Source: JBBDWJ01 sp963824095
GTDB lineage: Bacteria; Acidobacteriota; Terriglobia; Bryobacterales; UBA6623
DNA: 64,000 nt
Reading direction: 5' to 3'
Assembly: GCA_963824095.1 (NCBI GenBank)
Contig: CAWGNS010000009.1
Coordinates: 1,178,001 to 1,242,000 of the forward strand
A model generated the notes under the pieces. It searched no databases. It saw only the letters and a list, made by a program, of their open reading frames with translations, and had not been told where the DNA came from. The position numbers and the translations under genes are program-made. Below, one piece after another: positions 43,500 to 52,775 of this stretch. Positions within the stretch are counted from its first letter, which is position 1. Each line of letters starts with the position of its first letter.

Positions 43500-44405
43500 C
43501 TACTTCCCTTTGCCGGCCGTCTTCACCTCGACTCCGGCGAATTCTTCAAACAGCTTGATGGCGGCGCAGATGTCTTCGTCGCCGCGGCCTTTGGCCAAGC
43601 TGGCTCCAAAAACTTCGTGGACCAGGCCGGTGTTGGGCAGGGGGACGTTCAACTCGCGGCCCGACTCGAGCATCAGGCCGATGTCTTTGTACATCCACTT
43701 CAGGGGGAAGGCGGCTTCGAACTTGCGGGCGAAGACGGCCGGCGCCTTGAAGGTGATCAGGCCGGCTTTGGCGGCGCTGGCGTCGAGGACGTCGAACATC
43801 AACTGCGGGTCGACGCCGGCTTTGGTCGCCAGAACCATTCCTTCCACAAATCCTTGCAGCATATTGGCCAAGATCAGGTTTTGCGAGAGCTTGGCGTGCA
43901 GGCCCATGCCCTGGGAACCGCAATAGAACAGCGTCTTACCCATCGGCAGGAAGTATTCGCGGACGCTTTGAAAGACCTTTTTCGGGCCGCCGACCATGAA
44001 GGTTAGGGTGCCGCCGCGGGCGCCGGGGGTCGAGCCGGTGCAGGGGGCGTCGAGGAAGTAGGCCTTTTTCTTGTTGAACGCCTTGGCCATCCGGCGGGCG
44101 GCGGTGGGTGCGATCGTGCTGCAGTCGGCGACGACCGATTTGGGACGGATGCCCTCGATGACGCCGCCCTTACCAAGCAGGACCGCTTCCGACATTTCCG
44201 TGTTGCCGACGCACAGGAAGATGCAGTCGGCGCGCTTTCCGACCGCGGCGGGCGTAGCACAATAGATGCCCCCCTTGGTCTTGGCCAGCTTCTGGGCCTT
44301 CTCCTTGGTGTGGCTCCACAGCGCGACCGAATGGCCGGCGGCGAGCAGATGCTCCGCCATCGGGTAACCCATCAACCCCAGGCCAAGAAATCCAAGTTTT
44401 GCCAT
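43500..44405 (-). CDS. 3-hydroxyisobutyrate dehydrogenase-family oxidoreductase
   Basis: 301 residues, full length. N-terminal NAD(P) motif GFLGLGLMGYPMAEHLLAAG, the substrate-binding segment FLDAPCTGSTPGARGGTLTF, and catalytic Lys172 in GMGLHAKLSQNL. The family includes 3-hydroxyisobutyrate, tartronate-semialdehyde and succinic-semialdehyde reductases; the substrate cannot be told from sequence. It converges with hflX. Confidence 0.9.
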   Translation of the reverse strand: MAKLGFLGLGLMGYPMAEHLLAAGHSVALWSHTKEKAQKLAKTKGGIYCATPAAVGKRADCIFLCVGNTEMSEAVLLGKGGVIEGIRPKSVVADCSTIAPTAARRMAKAFNKKKAYFLDAPCTGSTPGARGGTLTFMVGGPKKVFQSVREYFLPMGKTLFYCGSQGMGLHAKLSQNLILANMLQGFVEGMVLATKAGVDPQLMFDVLDASAAKAGLITFKAPAVFARKFEAAFPLKWMYKDIGLMLESGRELNVPLPNTGLVHEVFGASLAKGRGDEDICAAIKLFEEFAGVEVKTAGKGK

Positions 44406-44772
44406 GTTGTGTTTCTCCTAAAAGGCAGTTGCCGAGGAAATGCGGCCGCCGGCGTGAGGCCGGCCGGAGCGGCGGGGGCTTCATTTCCCGGCGGCGCGAA
44501 CTGGCCCACTCCCTAGTTGTTGCCGGTGAACCCGGACTGATTTGCCTCGGCGTTTTCCGCCGAGGGGCAGGCGCGAGCGCCTGTCTCTACCTGGCGCGCT
44601 GCCGTTGCGCCGCAAGGTCCACAATTGTATCGAATCATCTAACCTGTTGACTACAAAAGGGCGTGAGTCGTCAGCGATTTCGTGTGGACAAGGCGCTTGT
44701 CGTGGCGAGTCAAACCTGGGCGGTCGAGTTTGCGTGGGGCTGTGGATTCCATCCGGCTGGTCGTGCTTCGAA

Positions 44773-44903
44773 GTGGAGCGGGCCTCCGGCCGGCTGCGTC
44801 GGCCCGCGGGGCCGACGTTTCTTTGCGAGCCGGTGGACCGGAACCATCGGAGGGAGCCAGGAAAGGCCGACCTGCAGGTCGGCCCTGCCGGTCCGCGCCA
44901 CCT
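44773..44903. repeat. GTGGCGCG-family repeat, copy 3
   Basis: Left end GTGGAGCGGGCCTCCGGCCG, right end GCCGGTCCGCGCCACC, with GGCCGACCTGCAGGTCGGCC at 44865-44884, identical to the palindrome at 31185-31204. Boundaries are approximate. Confidence 0.65.
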
Positions 44904-44968
44904 CCTGCAACGGGTCCACTACGGTCGTGTCGGGATTGATTTGCCGTCCCCGAGGCAGCGTGCTTGGG

Positions 44969-45020
44969 GGCCCTACGTCGCGAGGAATCGCGACGCGGCA
45001 AACCTGGAGGTTCGGGCCAC
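44969..45020. repeat. 50-bp REP-like repeat, copy 6
   Basis: GGCCCTAC, then GTCGCGAGGAATCGCGAC, then GCGGCAAACCTGGAGGTTCG, ending GCCAC. One change in the palindrome centre. Confidence 0.85.
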
Positions 45021-45180
45021 AGGTGGCGTTTGGGGGCTTGGGTGCTGGTTGGGGGTGAATGTTCGTTGGGCCACGGGCGGGCTTTTGCTTGGCCCCGGAG
45101 GGGTCGGACTTTTCTGATAGCCCATGGCTTCAGCCTTGGGTAGGCGGGGAGGCGCGTGCGCCTCCCCGCCGAGGTCCAAT

Positions 45181-48100
45181 CTAGAAGATAAACTTCAGCG
45201 CGAACTGGATTTGCCGCGATGTTGCCGCCTGTTCCAACTCGCCGGCGTTCGAGCCGTCGAAATCCGTGCTGAGACTGAAGAAGTTGGGGTGATTGGGCAG
45301 ATTGAAAAACTCTGTCCGGAATTGGACCTTCTTGGTCTCGGTGACCTGGAAGTCCTTGAAGACCGAAAAGTCGATGCTGATGATGCCGGGCAGGGAGCCG
45401 ATATTGCGGCCCGAATTGCCCCACAAGCCGACCCCGGGGTTTTCGAACGCGGCCGGGTTGAACCACTGCTCCCGGGTGCGTCCGCCGGGCGGGTCGAGCG
45501 ACACGCTGGCGATGCGGTCCGGTCGCTGATCCCCGCCGGCATTCGAGAAATCCTCCCGCGCGTGCACCGTAAAGGGAGTGCCGGTGTTGAATTGGTGGAC
45601 GCCCACAATCGACCAGCCGGCCAGCAATATTTTGGCCGCGCCTTTGGCCTCGCGGCCGAACGGCAGCTCGTAGGTGTAGCTGAGAACGAAGCGTTGGGTG
45701 ATGTCGTAGTCGGACCGCGCTTTCTCATCGCTCATCGCGAAGTTGTTACGCGGGCCAACGCTGTTATCAAATCCCAGCGAAGCATTCGACTGCTCGTCGA
45801 TCGACTTGCCGAAAGTGTAAGCGCCGAGGAAACTCAACCCACTGGAAAACCGCTTTTCCACTTTCGTCTGCAGGGAGTGGTAGGTCGAGCTGTTGCAGCC
45901 GCACCAATGGGTGAGATCGTTGCCCAGGAAGGGCCGGGGCCGGCGGTCATCGGTCGGGCTGTTGGAGTCCGCCGTCGCGCTGGGCTGATTGGCGTTGCGA
46001 AACTCGTACAGCTTCTTGCCGGCAGAGCCCGCATACGACACCTCCCAGACGGTATTCCATCCCAAATCCTGCTGGATGCCGAAGTTCCAGTGCTGCACGT
46101 AAGGATTCCGGAAGCCGGGATCGAGTGCGAACAGCGAAGGGTTCGACGGCTCGGTGAAGGCGTTCAGAGGCAAGCCGTTGGAAAGCTGGTTCACTATGGC
46201 ATTCGGCACGGCAAAGCTGACTTTCGTCCAGCTTGATTCCAGGAAAAACGGGACCTGATTGCCGGGATTGGGAATGCTCAGCGGGCCGGCCTCGTAAGAG
46301 GAATAGAAGATCCCATAGCCGGAACGAATCACCGTCTTGGGAGTCAACTTGTAGGCAAATCCGATCCGCGGCGCCCAGTTGTTGCGGTCCTGCGGCACCA
46401 GTTGCCGTGGAGCGTTGCGATTGACGGGCACTTCCGGGAAGAAATTGTCGGGCACGGGATCCGTGCGGCCCTTCACCAGATCGAGCTCGCCGGTGCCGAT
46501 ATTGAAGCTGCCGATGGCGTTATGCCTCTCGGTCGGCATCGAAACATAGTCGTAGCGCAGCCCGAGATTCAAGGTCAGTTTCTCGCTAAGCTTGAAATCG
46601 TCCTGCGCATAGAAGAAAAACCCCGGCTGCTGGAACGTCGGGTTGATGAATGAGGCGAGACTCGCGTTATCCACCTTCCCCAGTAAAAAGTCCGCGAAGC
46701 CGAGCCCCGTATTGGAGCGATCCTCCGAGTCCCGCGTTAAGTCGCCCGAAAAGTTGAGGCGCCCGCGCGGCGTGGGCGGCTGCAAAATGCTGAAATCCAC
46801 CTTCGGCTTCGCTTCGAAACCAAACTTCAGGGTGTGACGGCCGCTGACGATGCTCACGTTTTCGATGATGTGGAAAACGTTTTGAAACTCGCGCGTCGGT
46901 TGATAGGTGGCGCTGCCAAAGCCGCTCACGCCGCTGACCCCGAACCGCGGTAGCCCGCCGTTGCCGGGTACGAAAGGAATACCGGGGATGCCCACCTTCT
47001 CCGAGAGGTTCTCGTCGGAGTTGAACTGCAGCCGCTCGGTCCGCAGGCGCGTGTAGCCCACACGCAATTCATTGATCACCTGCGGCGAGAAGATATGGGT
47101 CTCGCTGATGACAGCGCTGCGCGTGTTGTTGGTCCAGTCACCCGAGGAGAACGAGGCGCTGCCCAGCGGCGGAGGTATGGACGACGGAGGAGTCAACTGC
47201 TGCTGCGACATGCTGAAGCGGCCAAAGATGCGGTCGTTGTCCGAGATGTTGTGATCGACGCGGATGTCGCCCTGATTCGTCTGATCCGGTTCGCCGGGGT
47301 TGGTCAGCAGGTTGTTGCTGACGCCGGAGGAAGAAACGGATCCCGCCTGGTTGGGTTCCGGATACCCGAGAGCAATCAGGTTCTTAGCGGCGGTGTCGAA
47401 ACGGTTGCTGGGAATCTGGTTGTTGGGGAACGGTTGGCGGGTAATCTGGCTGCCGTCAATGACGGTCGTGTCGGGATCCAGGATCGTGTTGAATCCCGAA
47501 AAGTCGCCGTTCCTCCAAGCCGTGGGGGCGACCGTAGCTCGAAACGTGCGGCCTCTGCGAATGCGCGTGCCCTGCCAGTCGCCGAAGACGAAGGTCCGAT
47601 TTTTGACGATCGGACCACCGGCCGCGACGCCGAACTGATTCATCTTGAAGGCCGGGATGGGGTCGTCGGGCGAGTCGAAAAAGTTCTTCGCGTCGAGCTT
47701 GTCATTGCGCAGAAACTCAAATACGCTGCCGTGAATTTCGTTGGTGCCGGATCGAATGCCGACGTTGAGCACGGCGCCGCCGGAGCGCCCAAACTCGGCG
47801 CTCATGGAGTTGGTCTGCACCTTGAATTCGGCGATCGCGTCGGGAGAAGGTCCGTAGACGAAGCTCGCTTCGTTGGTCAGATCCTGCGACAGGCTGTTGT
47901 TGTCGATGCCGTCGAGCAGGTAGCTGTTCTGGTAAGGGCGAACGCCGTTCGAGCTGAAGCCGCCGGTCTTTTCGTCGCGCGCGCCGGGAGCGGTGGGCGC
48001 CGTACCGGCGGTCAGAATCGCCAGGCGGGTGAAAAAGCGGCCGTTCAACGGCAGGTCGACGATTTCGCGATTGTCGATGACCTGGCCGAGATAGGAAGTG

Positions 48101-48504
48101 TCGGTTTGCAGCGCCGGCGCGGCGCCGACCACCTCGACGGTTTCGTTGACCTCGCCGACATTGAGGACCATATCGATCCTAACGCGGTCCTGCATGTTCA
48201 GGGTGATGCCCGAACTTACCGATTTTTTAAAGCCTGCCGCCTCCACTGTGACCGAATACTGTCCGATCGGAAGCGTGGTTGCGACAAAACCACCTGTGTC
48301 GCCGGTGGTGATTACCAGAGAATTTCCGGTGCCTTGATTGGTTACCGTCACGGTTGCGCCAGGCACGACGGCACCGCTGGGGTCGGTCACCGTACCGACG
48401 ATCGATCCGGTGGTAGTTTGAGCCGCTACAGGAGCGGGTCTGAGAAAACAGAAACAAAGGAAACTCAAGAGAAACGCAACTCGTATCCGGTTGACCTTGG
48501 TCAT
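45181..48504 (-). CDS. Oar-like TonB-dependent receptor
   Basis: 1107 residues from ATG 48504 (AAGGATG upstream). Signal peptide ending APVAAQ, then a carboxypeptidase-regulatory-like domain (TTGSIVGTVTDPSGAVVPGA), then a plug with LPLNGRFFTRL, SYLLDGIDNNSLSQD and AEFGRSGGAVLNVG, and a large beta-barrel ending QIQFALKFIF with a terminal Phe. This is the full-length Oar architecture abundant in Acidobacteriota, an outer-membrane importer or attachment protein of mostly unknown ligand. It is divergent from an ASPIC/UnbV-TPR gene 416 bp away, which may be its functional partner. Confidence 0.92.
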   Translation of the reverse strand: MTKVNRIRVAFLLSFLCFCFLRPAPVAAQTTTGSIVGTVTDPSGAVVPGATVTVTNQGTGNSLVITTGDTGGFVATTLPIGQYSVTVEAAGFKKSVSSGITLNMQDRVRIDMVLNVGEVNETVEVVGAAPALQTDTSYLGQVIDNREIVDLPLNGRFFTRLAILTAGTAPTAPGARDEKTGGFSSNGVRPYQNSYLLDGIDNNSLSQDLTNEASFVYGPSPDAIAEFKVQTNSMSAEFGRSGGAVLNVGIRSGTNEIHGSVFEFLRNDKLDAKNFFDSPDDPIPAFKMNQFGVAAGGPIVKNRTFVFGDWQGTRIRRGRTFRATVAPTAWRNGDFSGFNTILDPDTTVIDGSQITRQPFPNNQIPSNRFDTAAKNLIALGYPEPNQAGSVSSSGVSNNLLTNPGEPDQTNQGDIRVDHNISDNDRIFGRFSMSQQQLTPPSSIPPPLGSASFSSGDWTNNTRSAVISETHIFSPQVINELRVGYTRLRTERLQFNSDENLSEKVGIPGIPFVPGNGGLPRFGVSGVSGFGSATYQPTREFQNVFHIIENVSIVSGRHTLKFGFEAKPKVDFSILQPPTPRGRLNFSGDLTRDSEDRSNTGLGFADFLLGKVDNASLASFINPTFQQPGFFFYAQDDFKLSEKLTLNLGLRYDYVSMPTERHNAIGSFNIGTGELDLVKGRTDPVPDNFFPEVPVNRNAPRQLVPQDRNNWAPRIGFAYKLTPKTVIRSGYGIFYSSYEAGPLSIPNPGNQVPFFLESSWTKVSFAVPNAIVNQLSNGLPLNAFTEPSNPSLFALDPGFRNPYVQHWNFGIQQDLGWNTVWEVSYAGSAGKKLYEFRNANQPSATADSNSPTDDRRPRPFLGNDLTHWCGCNSSTYHSLQTKVEKRFSSGLSFLGAYTFGKSIDEQSNASLGFDNSVGPRNNFAMSDEKARSDYDITQRFVLSYTYELPFGREAKGAAKILLAGWSIVGVHQFNTGTPFTVHAREDFSNAGGDQRPDRIASVSLDPPGGRTREQWFNPAAFENPGVGLWGNSGRNIGSLPGIISIDFSVFKDFQVTETKKVQFRTEFFNLPNHPNFFSLSTDFDGSNAGELEQAATSRQIQFALKFIF

Positions 48505-48920
48505 TGATTCATCCTTCGCACGCGAAAGCGTACACGAACGCACACGACAGACTAACGACTTGGTCAGTGATAGTGGACTACTGCGGGAACGATGGGCAGG
48601 GTCGCATCGTTTTGGGTTTTTACCCCCAATGGGCCACCCAACCTTGGGAAATCTTGGAGCTGCAACCAAAAACAACTCCGCCCTTGACTCGACTTTCAAT
48701 TTCTACGACGGGCGGGTCGGGAAAGTCAAGGAAAGTTAAGAAGGATGGCGGGAATAGCGGGTTACGTTACACTTCCGCCGGTCCAGAGGTTACGAATGGA
48801 TAACAAGTGTTGGGGGGGAGAGGCCTTTGGCAGAGAACTTTGTTACCGCGCCGGGGTGGAAAAGGCGGCGCCAGACCGTTTCGCTGGGGACCGAGGCGGC
48901 GATGCTATCCTACGCGGAGC
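48505..48920. other. Divergent promoter region
   Basis: About 415 bp between the divergent TonB receptor and ASPIC/UnbV genes. The frame of the latter is open back to 48807, but no good ribosome-binding site supports an earlier start. No clear operator seen. Confidence 0.45.
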
Positions 48921-51900
48921 ATGTCCGGACGCGTGACACGCCGGCGGTTCTTTCAAGGCGCTGCCGCGGCCGGGTTGTTGTGGGCCCTTCCCGAGCGCCT
49001 CTATCCCGCGCCTTTCCACGTTTCATTTCCCAAGCCGAATCCCTACGAGTCGTTGTTGGCGTTTCTTGAGCCGGGCCACGACGAGTTTACCGTCGAAAAG
49101 CGGGCCATGGAGATTACGGCCCATCTGGAGCGGCTCGTCGAAACGCGGTCGCTGCCTCTCGGCAACGGTTTTGAAGGAGCCTCGCCCTTGCCCGCCCGCT
49201 ACAAGACGGTAGCAGAGGGCGTGCTGCGCGCGGAATTCGACCCTGCCGATCGCAACTTCCAGGCCGGGCTCGAAAAGTGGCTCAAATCGCTGGGCGAGAT
49301 TCGCCGGGCGCAGTTCTTTGTGCTGACCGGCGACCGCGTTCGGTACGAGATCGCGAGCTCGGGCCCGGACGGTCTCCGCTACCGGGTCGGTCTCTGGAAG
49401 CAGAGTTGGGTGGACGGCCGCCTGTCGCGTTTCGAGCCGCTCGAAGAGACCGTGACGACTTCCCCGCGTCCGCTGTTCGAGGACGTCACCGCGTCCCTGT
49501 TCGGCGCCGCCGATTCCTTTGAACAACAGATGCTCCGCGGCGTTCCTTACTGGCGGGCGCGCCTCGATGCGGCCAGTGGCATGGACGTCTATGGCCACAA
49601 CGGCATTGCGGTGGGGGATATCGACGGAGACGGCGTGGACGAAGTTTACGTCTGCCAGCCCGGTGGTCTCCCCAATCGCCTTTACAAGAACCGCGACGGC
49701 GTGATGCAAGACATCACCGAACGCGCCGGAGTCGGCGTGCTCGACGATACGGCCAGCGCTTTGTTTGTCGATTTTCGCAATAGCGGCAGGCAGGATCTGG
49801 TGCTGTTGACCAAACGCGAGCCGCAGCTCTTTCTCAACCAGGGCGAGGGCGTCTTTCGCCACAAGGCGGACGCCTTCCGGTTTGCGACGGTCCCGCAAGG
49901 CACATTCACGGGAATGGCCGCCGCCGATTACGATCTCGACGGGCGAGTGGATCTCTATCTTTGCACGTATGCCTATTTCGTCAGCGAAAACCAGTACTTG
50001 TACGCAGTGCCTTATCACGATTCCCAGAACGGGCCGCCGAATTTCCTGTTTCACAACCGGCTGACCACGGATGGAGAAGGGTTTTTCGAGGATGTCACCG
50101 CGCAGACCGGCTTGCGAGAGAACAACAACCGCTACAGCTTTGCCGCGGCGTGGTGCGATGCGAATGGCGATGGCTCGCCGGACCTTTACGTCGCCAACGA
50201 TTTCGGGCGCAACAACTTCTATAGGAACCAAGGCGGCACGTTTCGCGATGACGCGGAGGCGGCCGGCGTCAGCGACATGGGTCCGGGAATGAGCGCGGCG
50301 TGGTTCGACTATGACGGCGACGGGCACCCGGACCTTTACACGAGCAACATGTGGACCGCCTCCGGCGAGCGCGTGGTGCAGGATCCAGCATTTTCGCTCG
50401 CCAGTAGCGATGGTCTGCGCGAGGCTTACCGGCGCCACACCAAGGGCAATTCGCTGTATCGCAACCGCGGCGACGGGACTTTCGAGGAGACCGGAGCGGC
50501 CGAAGGGGTCGAGATGGGGCGCTGGGCCTGGGCGGCCGGCGGTTTCGATTTCGACAACGATGGAGCCCCGGAAATTTACTGCACCTGCGGCATGCTGACG
50601 AATTCGTCGGCTCAAGACCTGATGAGCTTCTTCTGGCGTCAGGTCGTTGCGCGATCCCCCGCCACCAAGACGGCGGCGCCCGCCTACGAGAACGGCTGGA
50701 ACGCCATCAATCAACTGATTCGCGAGGACTACAGTTGGAACGGGCGCGAACCGAACGTCGTGTACGCGCGCCGCAATGGACATTTCTACGACTGGTCCGG
50801 CGTTTCAGGATTGGATTGCGCCGAAGATAGCCGCGCCTTTGCGGCGACCGATTTCGACGGCGACGGAAACCTGGACGTGTTTCTCAAAAACCGCCTGGGC
50901 CCACAAGTGCGGGCGTTTCGGAACCAGTGGGGAACCGGGCGCAACGCGATCGCGATCGAACTGCGCGGCGTTCGCTCGAACCGCGATGGGATCGGCGCGC
51001 GCGTCGAGGTCACCTATTCCGGGGGCCGCTCGGTGCAGTTTCTGCAGGCGGGCTCCGGCTATCTCTCGCAGCACACCAAGCGGCTGCATTTTGGTCTGGG
51101 TGACGCGCCAACAACCGGGCTTGTGCGGGTGCGTTGGCCTTCGGGGCAGGTGCAGGAATTTGGCGAGCTCCGGGCCGGATTTCGCTACGCCATCACCGAG
51201 GGCGAAAACGAATACCGGGCGACGCCGTTCCTGCGCCGCAAGACGGTCTCCGATTCGCAAGCCGCGGTCGTTGCCGACAATCAGCCGCGCTTCGAGCCGA
51301 CCTGGCTGCTGGAACCAACTGCGCTGCCCGAGCCGTGGAAGGGTCCGGGGTTCCTCTGCCTGGTGGCCGGGCAAACCGTCGCGCCGCGGCCGGGGCTGCG
51401 CGTTGAAACCGTGGATCTGGCGGCGGCGGGGCAGCGTGCCGGCTACTATGCGCTGCTGAGGCGCTATCTGTTCGACTATCGAGCCGACTTTGCTTTGCCG
51501 TTTACGCTGCTGGTGGATGAGCGGGGCCTGGCTCACAAGCTGTACCCGGACATTCCCGAGGCCGATACGATGCGGCGCGATCTTCAACTGCTGCGTCAAG
51601 ACGACCGCCTGGCGCTGGCGTTGCCTTTTGCGGGCCAATACTACGCGCCGCCGCGCCGCAACGACTTCCAGATGGGCGCCGCGTTCTACTGGGTGGGCTA
51701 TCCGGAGCAGGCGCTGATCTACTTCAACGAGGTCGTGCGGAAATCCCCCGACAACGCCAAGGTCTATCTCGCCATCGGGCAGATCCACTTGGAAGCGGGC
51801 CGGCGCGAGCTGGCGCGCGAGCCGCTGGAGCGCGCCGTCAAGTTGAATCCCGAGGCCGCCGACGGCTGGATGACCCTGGGCAGTCTCGAGGTGGCGGAGG

Positions 51901-52409
51901 AGAACTACGCCGCCGGGCTGGGCGATTTCCAAAAAGCGCTGGCCATTCTTCCCGACGCGCCGTTCGCTCTGCTAGGCGCCGGACGCGCCTACGGCAAGCT
52001 CGGCGACCCCAAGACCGCGGAAAGCATGTTTCGCCGCGCGCTCCAGGTCAACCAGCGCGACGCCGAGGCGGCCAACGAGCTGGGCCTGCTGTTGGCCGCG
52101 CAGAACCGCGTCGAGGAAGCGCGGACCTATTTTCAGCAGGCCATCGCGGCTCAGAAGAACCACGCCGGGGCCATCAACAATCTCGGCGTGGTCTACATGC
52201 AAATGCAGAAGCCGCAGGAGGCCCTGGCCGCATTCCGCTACGGGATTCAAGTCGCGCCCGAGGACGAGACGCTTTACCTCAATCTGGCGCGCGTCTACGT
52301 CCGGTTGGGGGACCGCACCCGGGCTCGCGACGTCTTGCAGCAGTTGCTGGAGCACAAACCCGACAGCGCGGCGGGAAAAGAGGCTCTGGAGGCGCTGCGC
52401 CGGCTGTGA
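48921..52409 (+). CDS. Exported FG-GAP/ASPIC-UnbV protein with C-terminal TPRs
   Basis: 1162 residues from ATG 48921. A twin-arginine-like signal (TRRRFFQGAAAAGLLWALPE) is followed by FG-GAP/VCBS calcium loops (DIDGDGVDEVY, DYDLDGRVDLY, DANGDGSPDLY, DYDGDGHPDLY, DFDNDGAPEIY, DFDGDGNLDVF), the ASPIC/UnbV domain (GIGARVEVTYSGGRSVQFLQ, KRLHFGLGDAPTTGLVRVRW) and at least five TPR units at the C-terminus (from about 940: AKVYLAIGQIHLEAGRRELA, PDAPFALLGAGRAYGKLGDP). FG-GAP/ASPIC proteins are extracellular beta-propellers; TPRs suggest protein partners. Commonly encoded beside Oar/SusC-type receptors. Confidence 0.88.
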   Translation: MSGRVTRRRFFQGAAAAGLLWALPERLYPAPFHVSFPKPNPYESLLAFLEPGHDEFTVEKRAMEITAHLERLVETRSLPLGNGFEGASPLPARYKTVAEGVLRAEFDPADRNFQAGLEKWLKSLGEIRRAQFFVLTGDRVRYEIASSGPDGLRYRVGLWKQSWVDGRLSRFEPLEETVTTSPRPLFEDVTASLFGAADSFEQQMLRGVPYWRARLDAASGMDVYGHNGIAVGDIDGDGVDEVYVCQPGGLPNRLYKNRDGVMQDITERAGVGVLDDTASALFVDFRNSGRQDLVLLTKREPQLFLNQGEGVFRHKADAFRFATVPQGTFTGMAAADYDLDGRVDLYLCTYAYFVSENQYLYAVPYHDSQNGPPNFLFHNRLTTDGEGFFEDVTAQTGLRENNNRYSFAAAWCDANGDGSPDLYVANDFGRNNFYRNQGGTFRDDAEAAGVSDMGPGMSAAWFDYDGDGHPDLYTSNMWTASGERVVQDPAFSLASSDGLREAYRRHTKGNSLYRNRGDGTFEETGAAEGVEMGRWAWAAGGFDFDNDGAPEIYCTCGMLTNSSAQDLMSFFWRQVVARSPATKTAAPAYENGWNAINQLIREDYSWNGREPNVVYARRNGHFYDWSGVSGLDCAEDSRAFAATDFDGDGNLDVFLKNRLGPQVRAFRNQWGTGRNAIAIELRGVRSNRDGIGARVEVTYSGGRSVQFLQAGSGYLSQHTKRLHFGLGDAPTTGLVRVRWPSGQVQEFGELRAGFRYAITEGENEYRATPFLRRKTVSDSQAAVVADNQPRFEPTWLLEPTALPEPWKGPGFLCLVAGQTVAPRPGLRVETVDLAAAGQRAGYYALLRRYLFDYRADFALPFTLLVDERGLAHKLYPDIPEADTMRRDLQLLRQDDRLALALPFAGQYYAPPRRNDFQMGAAFYWVGYPEQALIYFNEVVRKSPDNAKVYLAIGQIHLEAGRRELAREPLERAVKLNPEAADGWMTLGSLEVAEENYAAGLGDFQKALAILPDAPFALLGAGRAYGKLGDPKTAESMFRRALQVNQRDAEAANELGLLLAAQNRVEEARTYFQQAIAAQKNHAGAINNLGVVYMQMQKPQEALAAFRYGIQVAPEDETLYLNLARVYVRLGDRTRARDVLQQLLEHKPDSAAGKEALEALRRL

Positions 52410-52520
52410 GGGAAGCGCGGGGCTGGAACGAGAGCAGCGCGATCCGCTGCGTCACGCTGCGTGCTCAACGGGCCCCTGCAAACAAGCGGCCTCGCGGTTG
52501 CTTTCGCCTCGCGGAAAGAA

Positions 52521-52705
52521 CTAGCCCGGATATTTCACAAGGAGTCGAAGCGAGAGGCGTCAGAAGCCCGTGGATACAAGGCGCGCGAAGGTTGGCGCGC
52601 GGAGGCGTACTTGGACAGTACGGTGAGCACGGCAAGCGAGCGCAACGAAGTAGACGCGGGTTTATCACGCCTCGCAGCCGACTCCTTGTGAAATATCCGG
52701 GCTAG
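52521..52705. repeat. 185-bp inverted-repeat element, copy C
   Basis: Bounded by CTAG at 52521-52524 and 52702-52705. The outermost 27 bp at each end are perfect inverted repeats (52521-52547 and 52679-52705) containing ATTTCACAAGGAGTCG, different from the CACACAGAATCGG arms of copies A and B. The interior aligns to the reverse complement of A and B and keeps GTAC-N7-GTAC and CGCGCG hairpins. It lies 111 bp after the ASPIC/UnbV-TPR stop. Confidence 0.88.
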
Positions 52706-52775
52706 GGTAGGGACAATTCGTTTACGAGGCGAAAGGGAAGGCGCTCAACGCGATCGCGCCTCATGGGAGCACATC

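Larger units (their letters stand above)
44406..45180. other. Long intergenic region with several repeats
   Basis: About 775 bp with no supported gene. It contains the hairpin CCTCGGCGTTTTCCGCCGAGG (about 44545-44565), a GTGGCGCG-family repeat (44773-44903), the palindrome at 44865-44884 and REP copy 6. It lies upstream of the dehydrogenase start and downstream of the receptor gene. Confidence 0.5.
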
